Source: Patescibacteria group bacterium UBA2023 (GTDB taxonomy: Bacteria; Patescibacteriota; Gracilibacteria; BD1-5; UBA2023). From it: a stretch of 9,261 nucleotides of DNA. Below the pieces are notes generated by a model, which saw nothing but the letters and a program-made list of their open reading frames with translations, was not told the origin of the DNA and searched no databases. Of the stretch, positions 1 through 6,329 are shown in pieces. The position numbers and the translations under genes are program-made. The stretch spans positions 1 to 9,261 of the forward strand of contig DDBV01000017.1 of the NCBI GenBank assembly GCA_002335145.1, written 5' to 3'. Position 1 is the first letter of the stretch, and the number at the start of each line of letters is the position of its first letter.

Positions 1-397
1 TGAGCATGGAGGAGTAGCGGGTATTATCACGCTCGAAGACGTGATCGAAGAGGTATTCGGCGAGATACAGGACGAGACCGACCGGGAGGTTCGCGAGATC
101 CGCACTCTTTCGGATGGTTCGCTCTCGGTCCAGGGAGGTGTTCTCATCGATGATGTCCTCGATGAGATGGGTCTCGAATTCCGCGATGTCGGACTCGATG
201 AATCGTTTTCTTGAGAGCCGGCGAGCTATGTTCTGCTCTCGGAGCTTGCGCGTTTCCCCGATGAATGAGAGTACCTCATGCTCTCGGGCGAGGATACCGA
301 AATCCGCCTGACCGCCGCAGTCGTGGAAAAGGGAGTGATACGGGAAGTCCGGATCGAACGGGTCGGTCACGCCGAAAATCCCAACCCCGAAACATAA
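1..397 (+). CDS. CBS-domain / CorC-HlyC family protein, C-terminal part (5' end outside window)
   Basis: The visible 131 residues, read from base 2, begin in the last helix of a second CBS domain: GGVAGIITLEDVIEEVFGEI is the typical CBS end in hemolysin-C/CorC proteins. The CorC_HlyC (transporter-associated) domain follows to about residue 125. Family members are usually membrane-anchored by an N-terminal CNNM/DUF21 domain and are linked to Mg/Co handling; that part is not visible, so transport is only inferred. Two in-frame UGA codons, at 212-214 and 266-268, read as glycine; the second gives P-D-E-G-E, where CorC_HlyC domains normally carry P-x-x-G-E. Under the standard code the protein would stop early and lose most of this domain. 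The stop is TAA at 395-397. It converges with the ACT-domain gene, with 43 bases between them and no clear terminator hairpin. Confidence 0.88.
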
Positions 398-440
398 ATC
401 ACACGGCGAGATCGAGGCACTTTGGCCACCTCCGCGTTCG

Positions 441-1088
441 CTATTTGCTACAAAATCGTTCAAAAAGCGTCTCGAAGGCGAGCTTCGTATCGTTTTCGCA
501 GACATAGAGGATTGTTTCCGTGCGAGTACTCGCGATCTCTACGAGATTGATGCCATGGATCCGTAGCGGTTCGAGGAGTACGGAGAGAAAGCCGGGGTAT
601 TCTACGTACTGCGGAGGGAATCGTACGCCTATGCCGGAAACAGCATTGTGACAATCGAGTATGGGGAATGGACAGTCTGTCTCGAACTCGGTCGTATAGA
701 GAGTCTCGAAGGCGAGCATAATTTCGGCCGTCCCTTCCGCGACCGTGCAGTATGCATCCACCTCCTGCATACGGGCATGAAACTTCGATACTCCCGCACG
801 GATTGCCGCGTGTTTTTGGAGGCTCACGACTGAGAGTCCTGAGCGCACCTGGATACGGTCGGTACGGAACTCCGAGGGAATTGGCGTCCTGGCTGCCTGG
901 GCTCGAGAGAGGCGGGAAAGTGCCATGAGTACGCTCGATGAGCTCACGGACTTCTTTGTTTCGGTCTCTAGGAACGGACGGAGGTATTCTGCGGTTCGTG
1001 AGAGATTGAGTAATCCTCGCGAGAGACCGAATTGCAGGAATGAATTTTTTTCCACGATTGATACGAGCGCGTCCGAGAGTCGATTCAT
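441..1088 (-). CDS. ACT-domain protein with helical, possibly DNA-binding N-terminus
   Basis: A 215-residue protein. Residues 1-65 are predicted helical and resemble the N-terminus of small archaeal/CPR ACT-domain proteins often annotated as aspartate-kinase-like; a winged-helix role is inferred. Residues about 145-215 look like an ACT ligand-binding fold of the aspartokinase type: AVSGIGVRFP, a helix around EYPGFLSVLLEPL, then INLVEIASTRTETILYV and a final helix. No kinase domain is present, so it is not an aspartokinase. The chosen start gives M-N-R-L-S-D; an upstream in-frame Met at 1187 would add AT-rich low-complexity sequence that overlaps the palindromes and is unlikely. The stop is TAG and there is no internal UGA. 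It lies divergent from the gamma-glutamyl ligase gene. A plausible role is an amino-acid-responsive regulator; the ligand is unknown. Confidence 0.75.
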   Translation of the reverse strand: MNRLSDALVSIVEKNSFLQFGLSRGLLNLSRTAEYLRPFLETETKKSVSSSSVLMALSRLSRAQAARTPIPSEFRTDRIQVRSGLSVVSLQKHAAIRAGVSKFHARMQEVDAYCTVAEGTAEIMLAFETLYTTEFETDCPFPILDCHNAVSGIGVRFPPQYVEYPGFLSVLLEPLRIHGINLVEIASTRTETILYVCENDTKLAFETLFERFCSK

Positions 1089-1127
1089 GTTATATTTATA
1101 ACAAATAATGTTATTTATTATAAATAA
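1089..1127. promoter_or_regulatory. Three adjoining AT-rich palindromes in a divergent promoter region
   Basis: Three perfect inverted repeats sit side by side: GTTATA-tt-TATAAC (1089-1102), AAATAA-tg-TTATTT (1103-1116) and TTATTTA-tta-TAAATAA (1111-1127, sharing an arm with the second). The first abuts the ATG of the ACT-domain gene. On the minus strand a TATAAT (1117-1122) lies inside the third repeat and could be its -10. The region separates the divergent ACT-domain and ligase genes and is far more AT-rich than its surroundings. An operator role, possibly for the ACT-domain protein, is inference. Confidence 0.5.
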
Positions 1128-1198
1128 TATCGAGAAAATTCGTTTTTTCCACTGCATGGGTATACCGGCATGCACAGTACTTTCCACATATCCTTCTT

Positions 1199-2494
1199 AT
1201 GGGTCACATTTCTCTCGGCGAGACCGCCGAACACACCTACATAATCGAACCATGGACCAACGGACATGATGCTTCCCTTGGTGGACACATTCCTTGTCGC
1301 TTTGGATCAGATCGCGCTATCGGACCGGTTGTCTCGGTATGAGCCGAAGCAGAATACGGCATGATCGATCGGTATGGTAATCGTCTTGACATGCGTGAGC
1401 GTGTGCACGCTGTTTCTGCTCGTGTCGGTCGGACCATTGCCGAAGAGGTGTCGCCTCATGTGGTCGAGCTGAATTTCGATCCGGGTCCGGCACAGGATTT
1501 CTGGCGTGACTATGTTGTTCTGCAGCGTGACTTTTTCCGAGCCTGTCAGGGAGAGGGAATCGAACCATTGCCATTTGGTCTCGTACCGTTTGCCAACGAG
1601 GAAGCAGCCAGACGGCGACTACGCGAGAGTGTCACGAGCCATCCTTCCATGCACTATCGGTGGCTCGTAGAGCGCGATGGCCTCGATACGCTCGCGTCGC
1701 TCGAGGGCATGTGTGGGCTTCAGGTGCACGTGGAGCGACAAAATGGAGAAAATGCCGTTGTGACTGCCAGGACGCTCGCATACTGTGTGCCATTGTTTGC
1801 TGGACTTGCCGCGAGCTCACCGATACGCGATGGTCGCTATGCAGCGAACGCGAGCGAACGGATCGGGATTAAACTCGGCATGCCATTGTCGGGTATCCCT
1901 CAGGCACCGGCCCTGCGCGATCTCGCGAGCGTGCGCGCCCATCTCGATGCATCGGCCCGGACACTGCGGTCCGTGTCTCCCGGGTACTACTTCGTCCGAT
2001 TGCCGCGGGTCGAGCTCGCAACGATTGAAAATTGCACCATGGATATGGTGCCGGATCTTTCCATCGCATCCATACTCATGCACCTGCATGTCCTGATCTC
2101 CGACCGTGTAGCCGAGGCGATGCTTCTCGGAGAGCCGCTTCCATCTCATATTTTCGGGAGTGGTATGCTCGAGGGGGGAGACCGGGCGTGCATTATGCGC
2201 CAGATCGATGGAGTGTTGCGTTCCCCGCGGTTGTTCGATGCTATGATTGAGACCCATGGTGGTGATCGCATCCTCTTTCGGGAGTATCTTCGAGAAGTTG
2301 TCCTTTGGGCCCGGGGTGATGCGGTGTTTCTTTCTTCCATTGACTCCATGCTCTATGCCGGTACTGTCTCGGAGAGGATCGTCCGGACTCTCGGTTTGTG
2401 AAGACCGTCCGATGTCCCACATGCCCGCATATGCGACGCTTACCTCGGCATCACCGACGAATATCGCCGACAACTCGAGGTCGCCACTATCTAA
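1199..2494 (+). CDS. GCS2-type gamma-glutamyl (carboxylate-amine) ligase
   Basis: A 431-residue member of the glutamate-cysteine ligase 2 / YbdK carboxylate-amine ligase family, which joins glutamate through its gamma-carboxyl to an amine using ATP. Family signs are: V-G-A-E-A-E-Y-G at about 47-54 (the G-x-E-x-E strand), VVELNFDPGP at 88-97, a GLQVHVE segment near 173-179 (family GLHVHVG), and PLFAGLAASSPIRDGR near 198-213, a hallmark of the family. The glycine of the first motif is encoded by UGA (1340-1342), so the true start lies upstream; ATG 1199 is in frame after a CCTTCTT tract. A second UGA (2399-2401) is read through, adding 31 residues before TAA at 2492-2494. The C26 hydrolase gene follows 18 bases later, suggesting an operon. 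The amine substrate cannot be told from sequence; cysteine is only the family default. Confidence 0.85.
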
Positions 2495-2512
2495 TATCTT
2501 TCTTTTGAATCC

Positions 2513-3217
2513 ATGACCCTCTTTCCTCGTTCCCAACCTGTCATCGGAGTGCTCGCTGCTCGTATGCGAAGCGATCTCGACCTCCTCGACAAGGTTGCTA
2601 CTTCCTATACTGACGCGATCGTACTGGCTGGAGGATTGCCGATCATCCTGCCGAATATTTCCAATTGTCTCGAAAGATTTTTCGAGATGGTTGACGGATT
2701 CCTGTTGATCGGCGGTACGCAGGATATAGACCCAAGCCTCTACGGACAACCAAATACCGCCTCCCGCGACCTCGATCGGACGAAAGATGAGATCGAGATG
2801 AGCCTGGTCCGATACGCATGCGAACGAAATATGCCCGTACTCGGCATTTGTCGCGGGATGCAGATACTCAACATCGCACTTGGCGGTACCCTCGTACAGG
2901 ATATTGTGTCGTCCACGAATCATCTCGATTACCCCCGGCAAAACGAGCCAGTCCATACGGTATACCTGTCTGCTGGCCGAGTTCTCGCCCACGGAGCTTA
3001 TCCGATCAATAGCATTCACCACCAAGCGGTCGCTACCCTTGGAGATGGGCTGGTTGCTACTGGGTATTCGCCCGATGGTGTCATTGAGAGCATTGAGCAT
3101 GAACGGTATGCTCTCCTCGGCGTTCAGTGGCATCCGGAGTGCCTTCCGGACAGTGATTTGTCACAGGGCATATTTTCCTGGCTCGTATCCCGTGCGAGTG
3201 CTTCGTTGCGGCCGTAG
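2513..3217 (+). CDS. Peptidase C26 / class I glutamine amidotransferase-like gamma-glutamyl hydrolase (PuuD-like)
   Basis: A 234-residue, apparently complete class I glutamine amidotransferase-like hydrolase. The order matches PuuD-type gamma-glutamyl-GABA hydrolases: PVIGVLA at 9-15, GGLPIILP at 40-47, DGFLLIGGTQDIDPSLYG at 61-78, the nucleophile elbow GICRGMQILN with Cys113, HHQAV at 169-173, and the catalytic pair His207/Glu209 in VQWHPE. All three catalytic residues are present, so it should be active. Such enzymes hydrolyse gamma-glutamyl amide bonds in the cytoplasm. It follows the GCS2-type ligase, so the two probably form and break gamma-glutamyl bonds on related compounds. There is no Shine-Dalgarno sequence; a CTTTCTTTT tract precedes the ATG, and a TAATAT at 2491-2496 could be a weak -10. 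Stop TAG, no UGA. A bidirectional terminator lies 77 bases downstream. Confidence 0.9.
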   Translation: MTLFPRSQPVIGVLAARMRSDLDLLDKVATSYTDAIVLAGGLPIILPNISNCLERFFEMVDGFLLIGGTQDIDPSLYGQPNTASRDLDRTKDEIEMSLVRYACERNMPVLGICRGMQILNIALGGTLVQDIVSSTNHLDYPRQNEPVHTVYLSAGRVLAHGAYPINSIHHQAVATLGDGLVATGYSPDGVIESIEHERYALLGVQWHPECLPDSDLSQGIFSWLVSRASASLRP

Positions 3218-3293
3218 CAGAATACTCTCAAGGGTGGCATATACCGATTTCTCCACTTCTTTATTCTCAAATGGGAAACTGGCTTGTTGATCG

Positions 3294-3328
3294 AAAAAAG
3301 ATGGGAATTTTTGGTCCCCATCTTTTTG
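3294..3328. terminator. Bidirectional intrinsic terminator
   Basis: The stem AAAAAGATGGG (3295-3305) pairs with CCCATCTTTTT (3317-3327) around an 11-base loop. The flanking A and T runs give a U-tract in both directions, so it can serve the C26 gene from the left and tRNA-Val(UAC) from the right. Bases 3218-3293 hold nothing else recognisable. Confidence 0.85.
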
Positions 3329-3383
3329 TATTACGAAGCATTCTGCCGTGAAGCAGGAGAAGACCTCATCTGTTTTTCGAGTA

Positions 3384-3460
3384 TGGTGGGTGATGGGGGA
3401 TTCGAACCCGCGACCCCCTGTGTGTAAAACAGGTGCTCTAACCAACTGAGCTAATCACCC
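3384..3460 (-). tRNA. tRNA-Val, anticodon UAC
   Basis: A 77-nt cloverleaf with encoded CCA. The acceptor arm GGGTGAT/ATCACCC is the same as in E. coli tRNA-Val(UAC). The D arm is GCTC/GAGC, the anticodon stem CCTGT/ACAGG with loop TTTACAC (anticodon TAC), and the T loop TTCGAAT. The T stem reads GCGGG/CCCCC, leaving one C-C mismatch at positions 50-64; otherwise the arms pair fully. It has its own promoter at 3492-3518 and the bidirectional terminator at 3294-3328. Confidence 0.96.
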
Positions 3461-3518
3461 ATGTGCTCTCCCAGCTTTCGGGAGTGAGACGATTATAGGG
3501 AATCCTCGGGAAAAGCAA
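3435..3518. repeat. Direct repeat copy A (tRNA-Val 5' third, leader and promoter)
   Basis: These 84 bases match 3632-3715 at all but one position (c at 3490, t at 3687). The repeat covers tRNA positions 1 to about 26, the leader hairpin and the whole promoter, and stops before the anticodon arm. It points to duplication of one tRNA-Val gene or gene conversion between two. Confidence 0.9.
3492..3518 (-). promoter_or_regulatory. Promoter of tRNA-Val(UAC), with leader hairpin at 3468-3484
   Basis: On the minus strand a perfect TATAAT (3492-3497) lies 15 bases from a TTGCTT -35 (3513-3518), a slightly short spacer. The predicted leader contains a CTCCC/GGGAG hairpin with a 7-base loop at 3468-3484, just before the mature tRNA 5' end. 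The arrangement is repeated for the second tRNA-Val gene. Confidence 0.75.
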
Positions 3519-3547
3519 GAAAATTCCAAAAAAATGAAGCAACATAA

Positions 3548-3575
3548 AACCACCGACTTTCCGGTGGTTATTTTT
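3548..3575. terminator. Intrinsic terminator between the two tRNA-Val genes
   Basis: AACCACCG (3548-3555) pairs with CGGTGGTT (3562-3569) around a 6-base loop. On the minus strand the hairpin follows tRNA-Val(GAC) and ends in a short T run. The plus-strand T run (3571-3575) is better, so it may act both ways. It indicates that the two tRNA genes are separate transcription units. Confidence 0.7.
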
Positions 3576-3580
3576 CCAAA

Positions 3581-3657
3581 TGGTGGGTGATACAAGATTC
3601 GAACTTGTGACCTCTTGCATGTCGAGCAAGCGCTCTAACCAACTGAGCTAATCACCC
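3581..3657 (-). tRNA. tRNA-Val, anticodon GAC, with unusual C33
   Basis: A 77-nt cloverleaf with encoded CCA and fully paired arms: acceptor GGGTGAT/ATCACCC, D arm GCTC/GAGC, anticodon stem CTTGC/GCAAG and T arm ACAAG/CTTGT with loop TTCGAAT. The anticodon loop is TCGACAT, giving anticodon GAC for valine GUC/GUU codons. Position 33 is C instead of the near-universal U; the E. coli counterpart loop is TTGACAT. All else looks functional, so I call a tRNA gene and not a pseudogene. Confidence 0.93.
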
Positions 3658-3715
3658 ATGTGCTCTCCCAGCTTTCGGGAGTGAGATGATTATAGGGAAT
3701 CCTCGGGAAAAGCAA
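3632..3715. repeat. Direct repeat copy B (tRNA-Val 5' third, leader and promoter)
   Basis: Second copy of the 84-base repeat, offset by 197 bases from copy A. Identity breaks off at the anticodon stem on one side and just upstream of the -35 on the other. Confidence 0.9.
3689..3715 (-). promoter_or_regulatory. Promoter of tRNA-Val(GAC), with leader hairpin at 3665-3681
   Basis: TATAAT (3689-3694) and TTGCTT (3710-3715) on the minus strand, 15 bases apart, match the other tRNA-Val promoter. A CTCCC/GGGAG leader hairpin lies at 3665-3681. The -35 begins five bases after the stop codon of the ZIP transporter gene, so ZIP transcripts probably run on into the tRNA. Confidence 0.75.
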
Positions 3716-3720
3716 ATTTT

Positions 3721-4548
3721 TTATCAAGCGTCCGATGCGGTTGTCTCGGCATGTTCGTGCGTATGTCCATCCGGCATGAAGTGGTGGAGTTCTGCCTGCA
3801 GGAGCGCGACGAGCAATGCTCCAAGTCCAACGAATGCCATGCCGAAAAATCTCTCGATGGTCTCGGTACGGTTCTGCACGAGGGGGAGGAGGTCTGAGAG
3901 GGCGATGTAGAGAAGTCAGCCGGTATTGATCGCTGTGAGCGCGAGGATGGTCGATTCAAACGGAGCTCCAAATGAAAGAAACGGAAAGAGGGACAATGCC
4001 CCGATTACCCCTCCGGATGCGGTAATAAGAGGTGATTTTATCGAGTCGCGATTCATGAGAGAATTGGCGAGATTCTGCGGAATAGCGTGCAGGAGAATGA
4101 CGAGGGAGAGGAGAATGCCGGATGTGAGGTCGATGGAAAATGCCCCGAAGAGCACGACTCAGTGAAAACAGTTGTGCATGAAGGTGCCGATCGTCATGAG
4201 CGTGCTATGCTGCTCATGAATACCATGGACGCAATTGTCGTGTCCGTGACGGTGTTCGTGCGGGTCGAGGTCGCGGCAATGATGCCAGTGGAGAATATTC
4301 TCAAGCAGAGCAAATCCGAGGATTCCCGCAAGCACGAGAACTGCGAAGAGAGTCTCGGGAAGCTCAGCCGACAGGTGCGGAACGAACTCGAACCAGACGA
4401 GCGCGAGCATGGATCCCACTGCGAGGGGAATCAGGATAGAATCAACACGTCGGACCGACCGAGGCAGACGACCGATGGCGAGACCGAGAGCAACGAGCAA
4501 GAGCATGATCGCGGTGTTCGCGGTGATGGAGGCAATCCAGGGAGTCAT
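3721..4548 (-). CDS. ZIP-family metal transporter with altered metal-site motifs
   Basis: A 275-residue multi-pass inner-membrane protein of the ZIP (zinc/iron permease) family. It has an N-terminal helix pair, a His-rich cytoplasmic loop at about 87-114 (HWHHCRDLDPHEHRHGHD and further His), TM4 with MHNCFHG near 124-130, TM5 with LLHAIPQNLAN near 153-163, and C-terminal helices including GGLLYIALSDLLPL. The tail HHFMPDGHTHEH is also metal-binding in character. Three UGA codons (4159, 3916, 3724) read as glycine; without them the gene splits into three. The last UGA directly precedes the TAA stop. Usual ZIP motifs of this type, HNF-x-D/E-G and HEIPxExGD, have lost their acidic residues here. 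ATG 4548 is preferred because a TGGTATAAT extended -10 and a CTTCTTTCTTT tract precede it; ATG 4581 is the alternative and would add 11 residues. Confidence 0.85.
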
Positions 4549-4579
4549 AACGAAAGAAAGAAGTTGAGCAGACCTTGCC

Positions 4580-4588
4580 ATTATACCA
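4580..4588 (-). promoter_or_regulatory. Extended -10 promoter of the ZIP gene
   Basis: TGGTATAAT on the minus strand is a perfect extended -10. There is no good -35 at 17 bases; a TTGACA lies only 7 bases upstream, too close to pair with it. Transcription would start near 4573, about 25 bases before ATG 4548 and downstream of ATG 4581, which argues for the shorter ZIP protein. Confidence 0.45.
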
Positions 4589-4763
4589 ATCCTGTCAAGG
4601 CATCGAGTACGAAATATGTATCGCGAGGCATCGGATTTCGTCTGTTTATGATTTCTTCTTCGTTACCGCATTCCATTGCCCAGACTGTGTGTCGAGCATC
4701 TTTGGTTACCGCACGAAGCAGTTCTTTTGGTTTGCGAACGATTCTCGATACAATAGGGTTCAC
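4581..4763 (-). CDS. Possible 60-residue small protein, unrecognised
   Basis: A GTG-started frame of 60 codons ends in TAA overlapping ATG 4581 as TAATG, a typical arrangement for translational coupling. The product is charged and soluble-looking, with segments RKPKELLRAVTKDARHT and GNEEEIINRRNPMPRDTYF, and no membrane helix. I recognise no family. The frame stays open further upstream if UGA is glycine, but only as antisense to the membrane-protein gene and without an ATG. Against it: the -10 for ZIP lies inside it and codon use is unremarkable. If it is not real, the divergent gap 4586-4786 holds only promoters, including a TACAAT -10-like site near 4749 for the plus-strand gene. Confidence 0.28.
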   Translation of the reverse strand: MNPIVSRIVRKPKELLRAVTKDARHTVWAMECGNEEEIINRRNPMPRDTYFVLDALTGLV

Positions 4764-4786
4764 GTATCCGTAAATATCGTATCTGT

Positions 4787-5221
4787 ATGAATGTCAGCGT
4801 CCCTGTCCGACCGAGTGATGTCTCTCTCGCGATCAAGGTAATAATCGCCTCTTTTGTCTGCGAAATATTCGATGTGGCACTGAATTTCACGACATATTTC
4901 CCCGCTGATCCCGATCTCTCACAGACGGAGGATTTCATCGCGACCATGCTGTGAGCGGGAATAGGGGTGGGCCTTCTGATATTGATCACATTCTTTCTCA
5001 TACGATATCTCGCTCGCTGATCGAGCATGGCCCGATTGGCGTTCGTGTTTCTCGCAGTTTGCGGTGTTGTCTCCACTCTGGCCACAGAGTCGCTCGTTAT
5101 CGATGGTGCTAATATTGGTCTTCTTTTCTCGGTCGGATTTGATGCCGTTGCGCTCGTTCTTCTCTTTGGTTCGGATTCCAATGCCTGGTTTCGAGCCGTT
5201 GCGTCATCGAAAGGAGCGTAA
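4787..5221 (+). CDS. Small four-helix membrane protein, unknown function
   Basis: A 144-residue protein visible as one gene only when UGA is glycine; UGA codons at 4952-4954 (residue 56) and 5018-5020 (residue 78) otherwise break it into pieces. Four hydrophobic helices are predicted at about 12-34, 52-75, 81-100 and 108-128. Helix 2 starts M-L-G-A-G-I-G-V-G, where the UGA glycine belongs to a small-residue helix motif. Loop 35-50 is acidic, and the C-terminus SNAWFRAVASSKGA resembles a W-F-R end seen in some short membrane proteins. I do not recognise the family. The ATG (first of ATGAATG) has no Shine-Dalgarno sequence. Stop TAA, followed by a strong terminator palindrome. Confidence 0.78.
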
Positions 5222-5243
5222 CATTCGTCCCGCGCGCGAAATA

Positions 5244-5273
5244 AAGAAAAACCGGAAATTTCCGGTTTTTCTT
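5244..5273. terminator. Perfect 30-bp palindromic terminator
   Basis: A perfect palindrome centred between 5258 and 5259 contains ACCGG-aaattt-CCGGT, flanked by A runs on the left and T runs on the right. It lies 22 bases after the membrane-protein stop and upstream of the VanY-type gene, so that gene needs its own promoter. The palindrome is symmetric and should work in both directions. Confidence 0.85.
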
Positions 5274-5325
5274 GCAAAAAGAGTGTTCTTCCTCAAAATG
5301 GCATGCGTCTTCTTCCGTTCATTTC

Positions 5326-6264
5326 ATGATGGTTTTCCGTTCTTTCGCGGGCATGCTTGCGTGTTGCGTAGTAGCCGTCCATGGGAACACTGCCCATGCG
5401 AGCCTCTCTCCCGAGCGACTGGTGGAGACGGGATATCTGCGCGCACTCTCCAAGACGCGGACCGAGGAGCGTCTTCCCGAAGGGTGGACCAAATCGTTTG
5501 ACGATATGTTTGATATTCGTGGACTTGTCGATCCTGATGGTGTCAAGGTTCTCACAACCAAGAACGGTGCCGCAATGTATGCCGACCGGCTTGCCGGCGA
5601 TGATCTCTACGCGCTCGCGGTCGCTTACCGGGCTGATACCGGTCTCACACTTCGAACCATCTCGGCGTACCGCTCTACCGAAGAACAAGCCTTCCTCTAT
5701 GCAAAATACTCCGCTCGGGGCGATGAGATGTATTCCACTCCTCCCGGCACGAGCGAACACCATCTCGGCACCGCGTTCGATTTTGGTCTTGGTGAGGGTG
5801 ATGTGCATTACTCATGGCTTGCCGATCACGCGATCGATTATGGGTTCGTGCAGTCATATACGGCCGGATGCCGAGAACGCACGGGGGTGACGGAGGAAGA
5901 GTGGCACTACCGCTGGATCGGCCGAGAGCTCGCAGCCGAGTACGTAAATCGTCGCGATGCCTCAACCAAAGCATACTGCGCGGTCGATTTCTACGCCGAC
6001 AAATGGCAAGAGTTCGATACGGAACGTCGGCTTGCCACCGCGAGGGCTGCGGCACTCCGAGCAGAAGAAGAAGCCTCCAGAACGATGCCCATAAACGAGA
6101 CACTGCCCACGAAGCCCTCCATCATATCGCCAGCGAATACCGCCACGACCCTCTCTGGTGTTCTCGCCTCCGTGGGACGGATTTCACTTTCCACAAATCC
6201 GTTCGATGCGATGGTCATGGTTGTCGGACGATTATTCGGGACTGGCACTACGATCCCACGGTAG
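5326..6264 (+). CDS. Secreted D-alanyl-D-alanine carboxypeptidase, VanY/LAS family
   Basis: A 312-residue exported peptidase. Residues 1-26 form a signal peptide (MMVFRSFAGMLACCVVAVHG, then an N-T-A-H-A cleavage-like site). The VanY/LAS zinc peptidase domain spans about 80-205: SAYRS at 113-117, the zinc motif S-E-H-H-L-G-T-A-F-D at 143-152 (SxHxxGxAxD) and E-E-W-H-Y-R at 191-196 with the third zinc ligand. All ligands are present, so it should trim D-Ala from peptidoglycan stem peptides outside the membrane. A charged Ala/Arg/Glu-rich helix (about 225-255) and a tail rich in small and hydrophobic residues follow; the tail might associate with the membrane. ATG 5326 or the next ATG 5329 is the start, since earlier in-frame starts run into the terminator palindrome. 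Stop TAG, no UGA. Confidence 0.88.
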   Translation: MMVFRSFAGMLACCVVAVHGNTAHASLSPERLVETGYLRALSKTRTEERLPEGWTKSFDDMFDIRGLVDPDGVKVLTTKNGAAMYADRLAGDDLYALAVAYRADTGLTLRTISAYRSTEEQAFLYAKYSARGDEMYSTPPGTSEHHLGTAFDFGLGEGDVHYSWLADHAIDYGFVQSYTAGCRERTGVTEEEWHYRWIGRELAAEYVNRRDASTKAYCAVDFYADKWQEFDTERRLATARAAALRAEEEASRTMPINETLPTKPSIISPANTATTLSGVLASVGRISLSTNPFDAMVMVVGRLFGTGTTIPR

Positions 6265-6282
6265 TGCGCTTCCGTATGTACG

Positions 6283-6313
6283 AAATTCCCCCGGTTTTCC
6301 GGGGGAATTTTTT
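6283..6313. terminator. Bidirectional intrinsic terminator between convergent genes
   Basis: AAATTCCCCCGG (6283-6294) pairs with CCGGGGGAATTT (6299-6310) around a TTTT loop, a 12-bp perfect stem. The T run to 6313 favours the plus-strand VanY-type gene. In the minus direction it ends glyS with a shorter T run. Confidence 0.9.
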
Positions 6314-6329
6314 GGTTGCATCTTTGGGG

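Noticed and set aside
1817..3133. Long open frame on the minus strand (438 codons)
   Set aside because: It is antisense to the ligase and C26 genes, both of which show clear family motifs; its own translation has no recognisable domain.
3721..4548. ZIP, glyS, VirB6-like and other genes as frameshifted or decaying pseudogenes
   Set aside because: All interruptions are UGA with the reading frame kept, and none are TAA, TAG or indels. Chance decay would not produce only one stop type across six genes.
4087..4773. Plus-strand open frame (228 codons) opposite the ZIP gene
   Set aside because: Its composition (acidic, Arg/Glu/Asn-rich) is the expected shadow of a hydrophobic His-rich membrane protein on the other strand.
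4663..5277. Minus-strand open frame (204 codons)
   Set aside because: It is antisense to the four-helix membrane protein and runs out through the terminator palindrome at 5244-5273; no motif seen.
5272..5325. Longer VanY-type protein starting at a TTG at 5272
   Set aside because: That start lies in the terminator palindrome, and the extension would put a non-hydrophobic segment before a good signal peptide.
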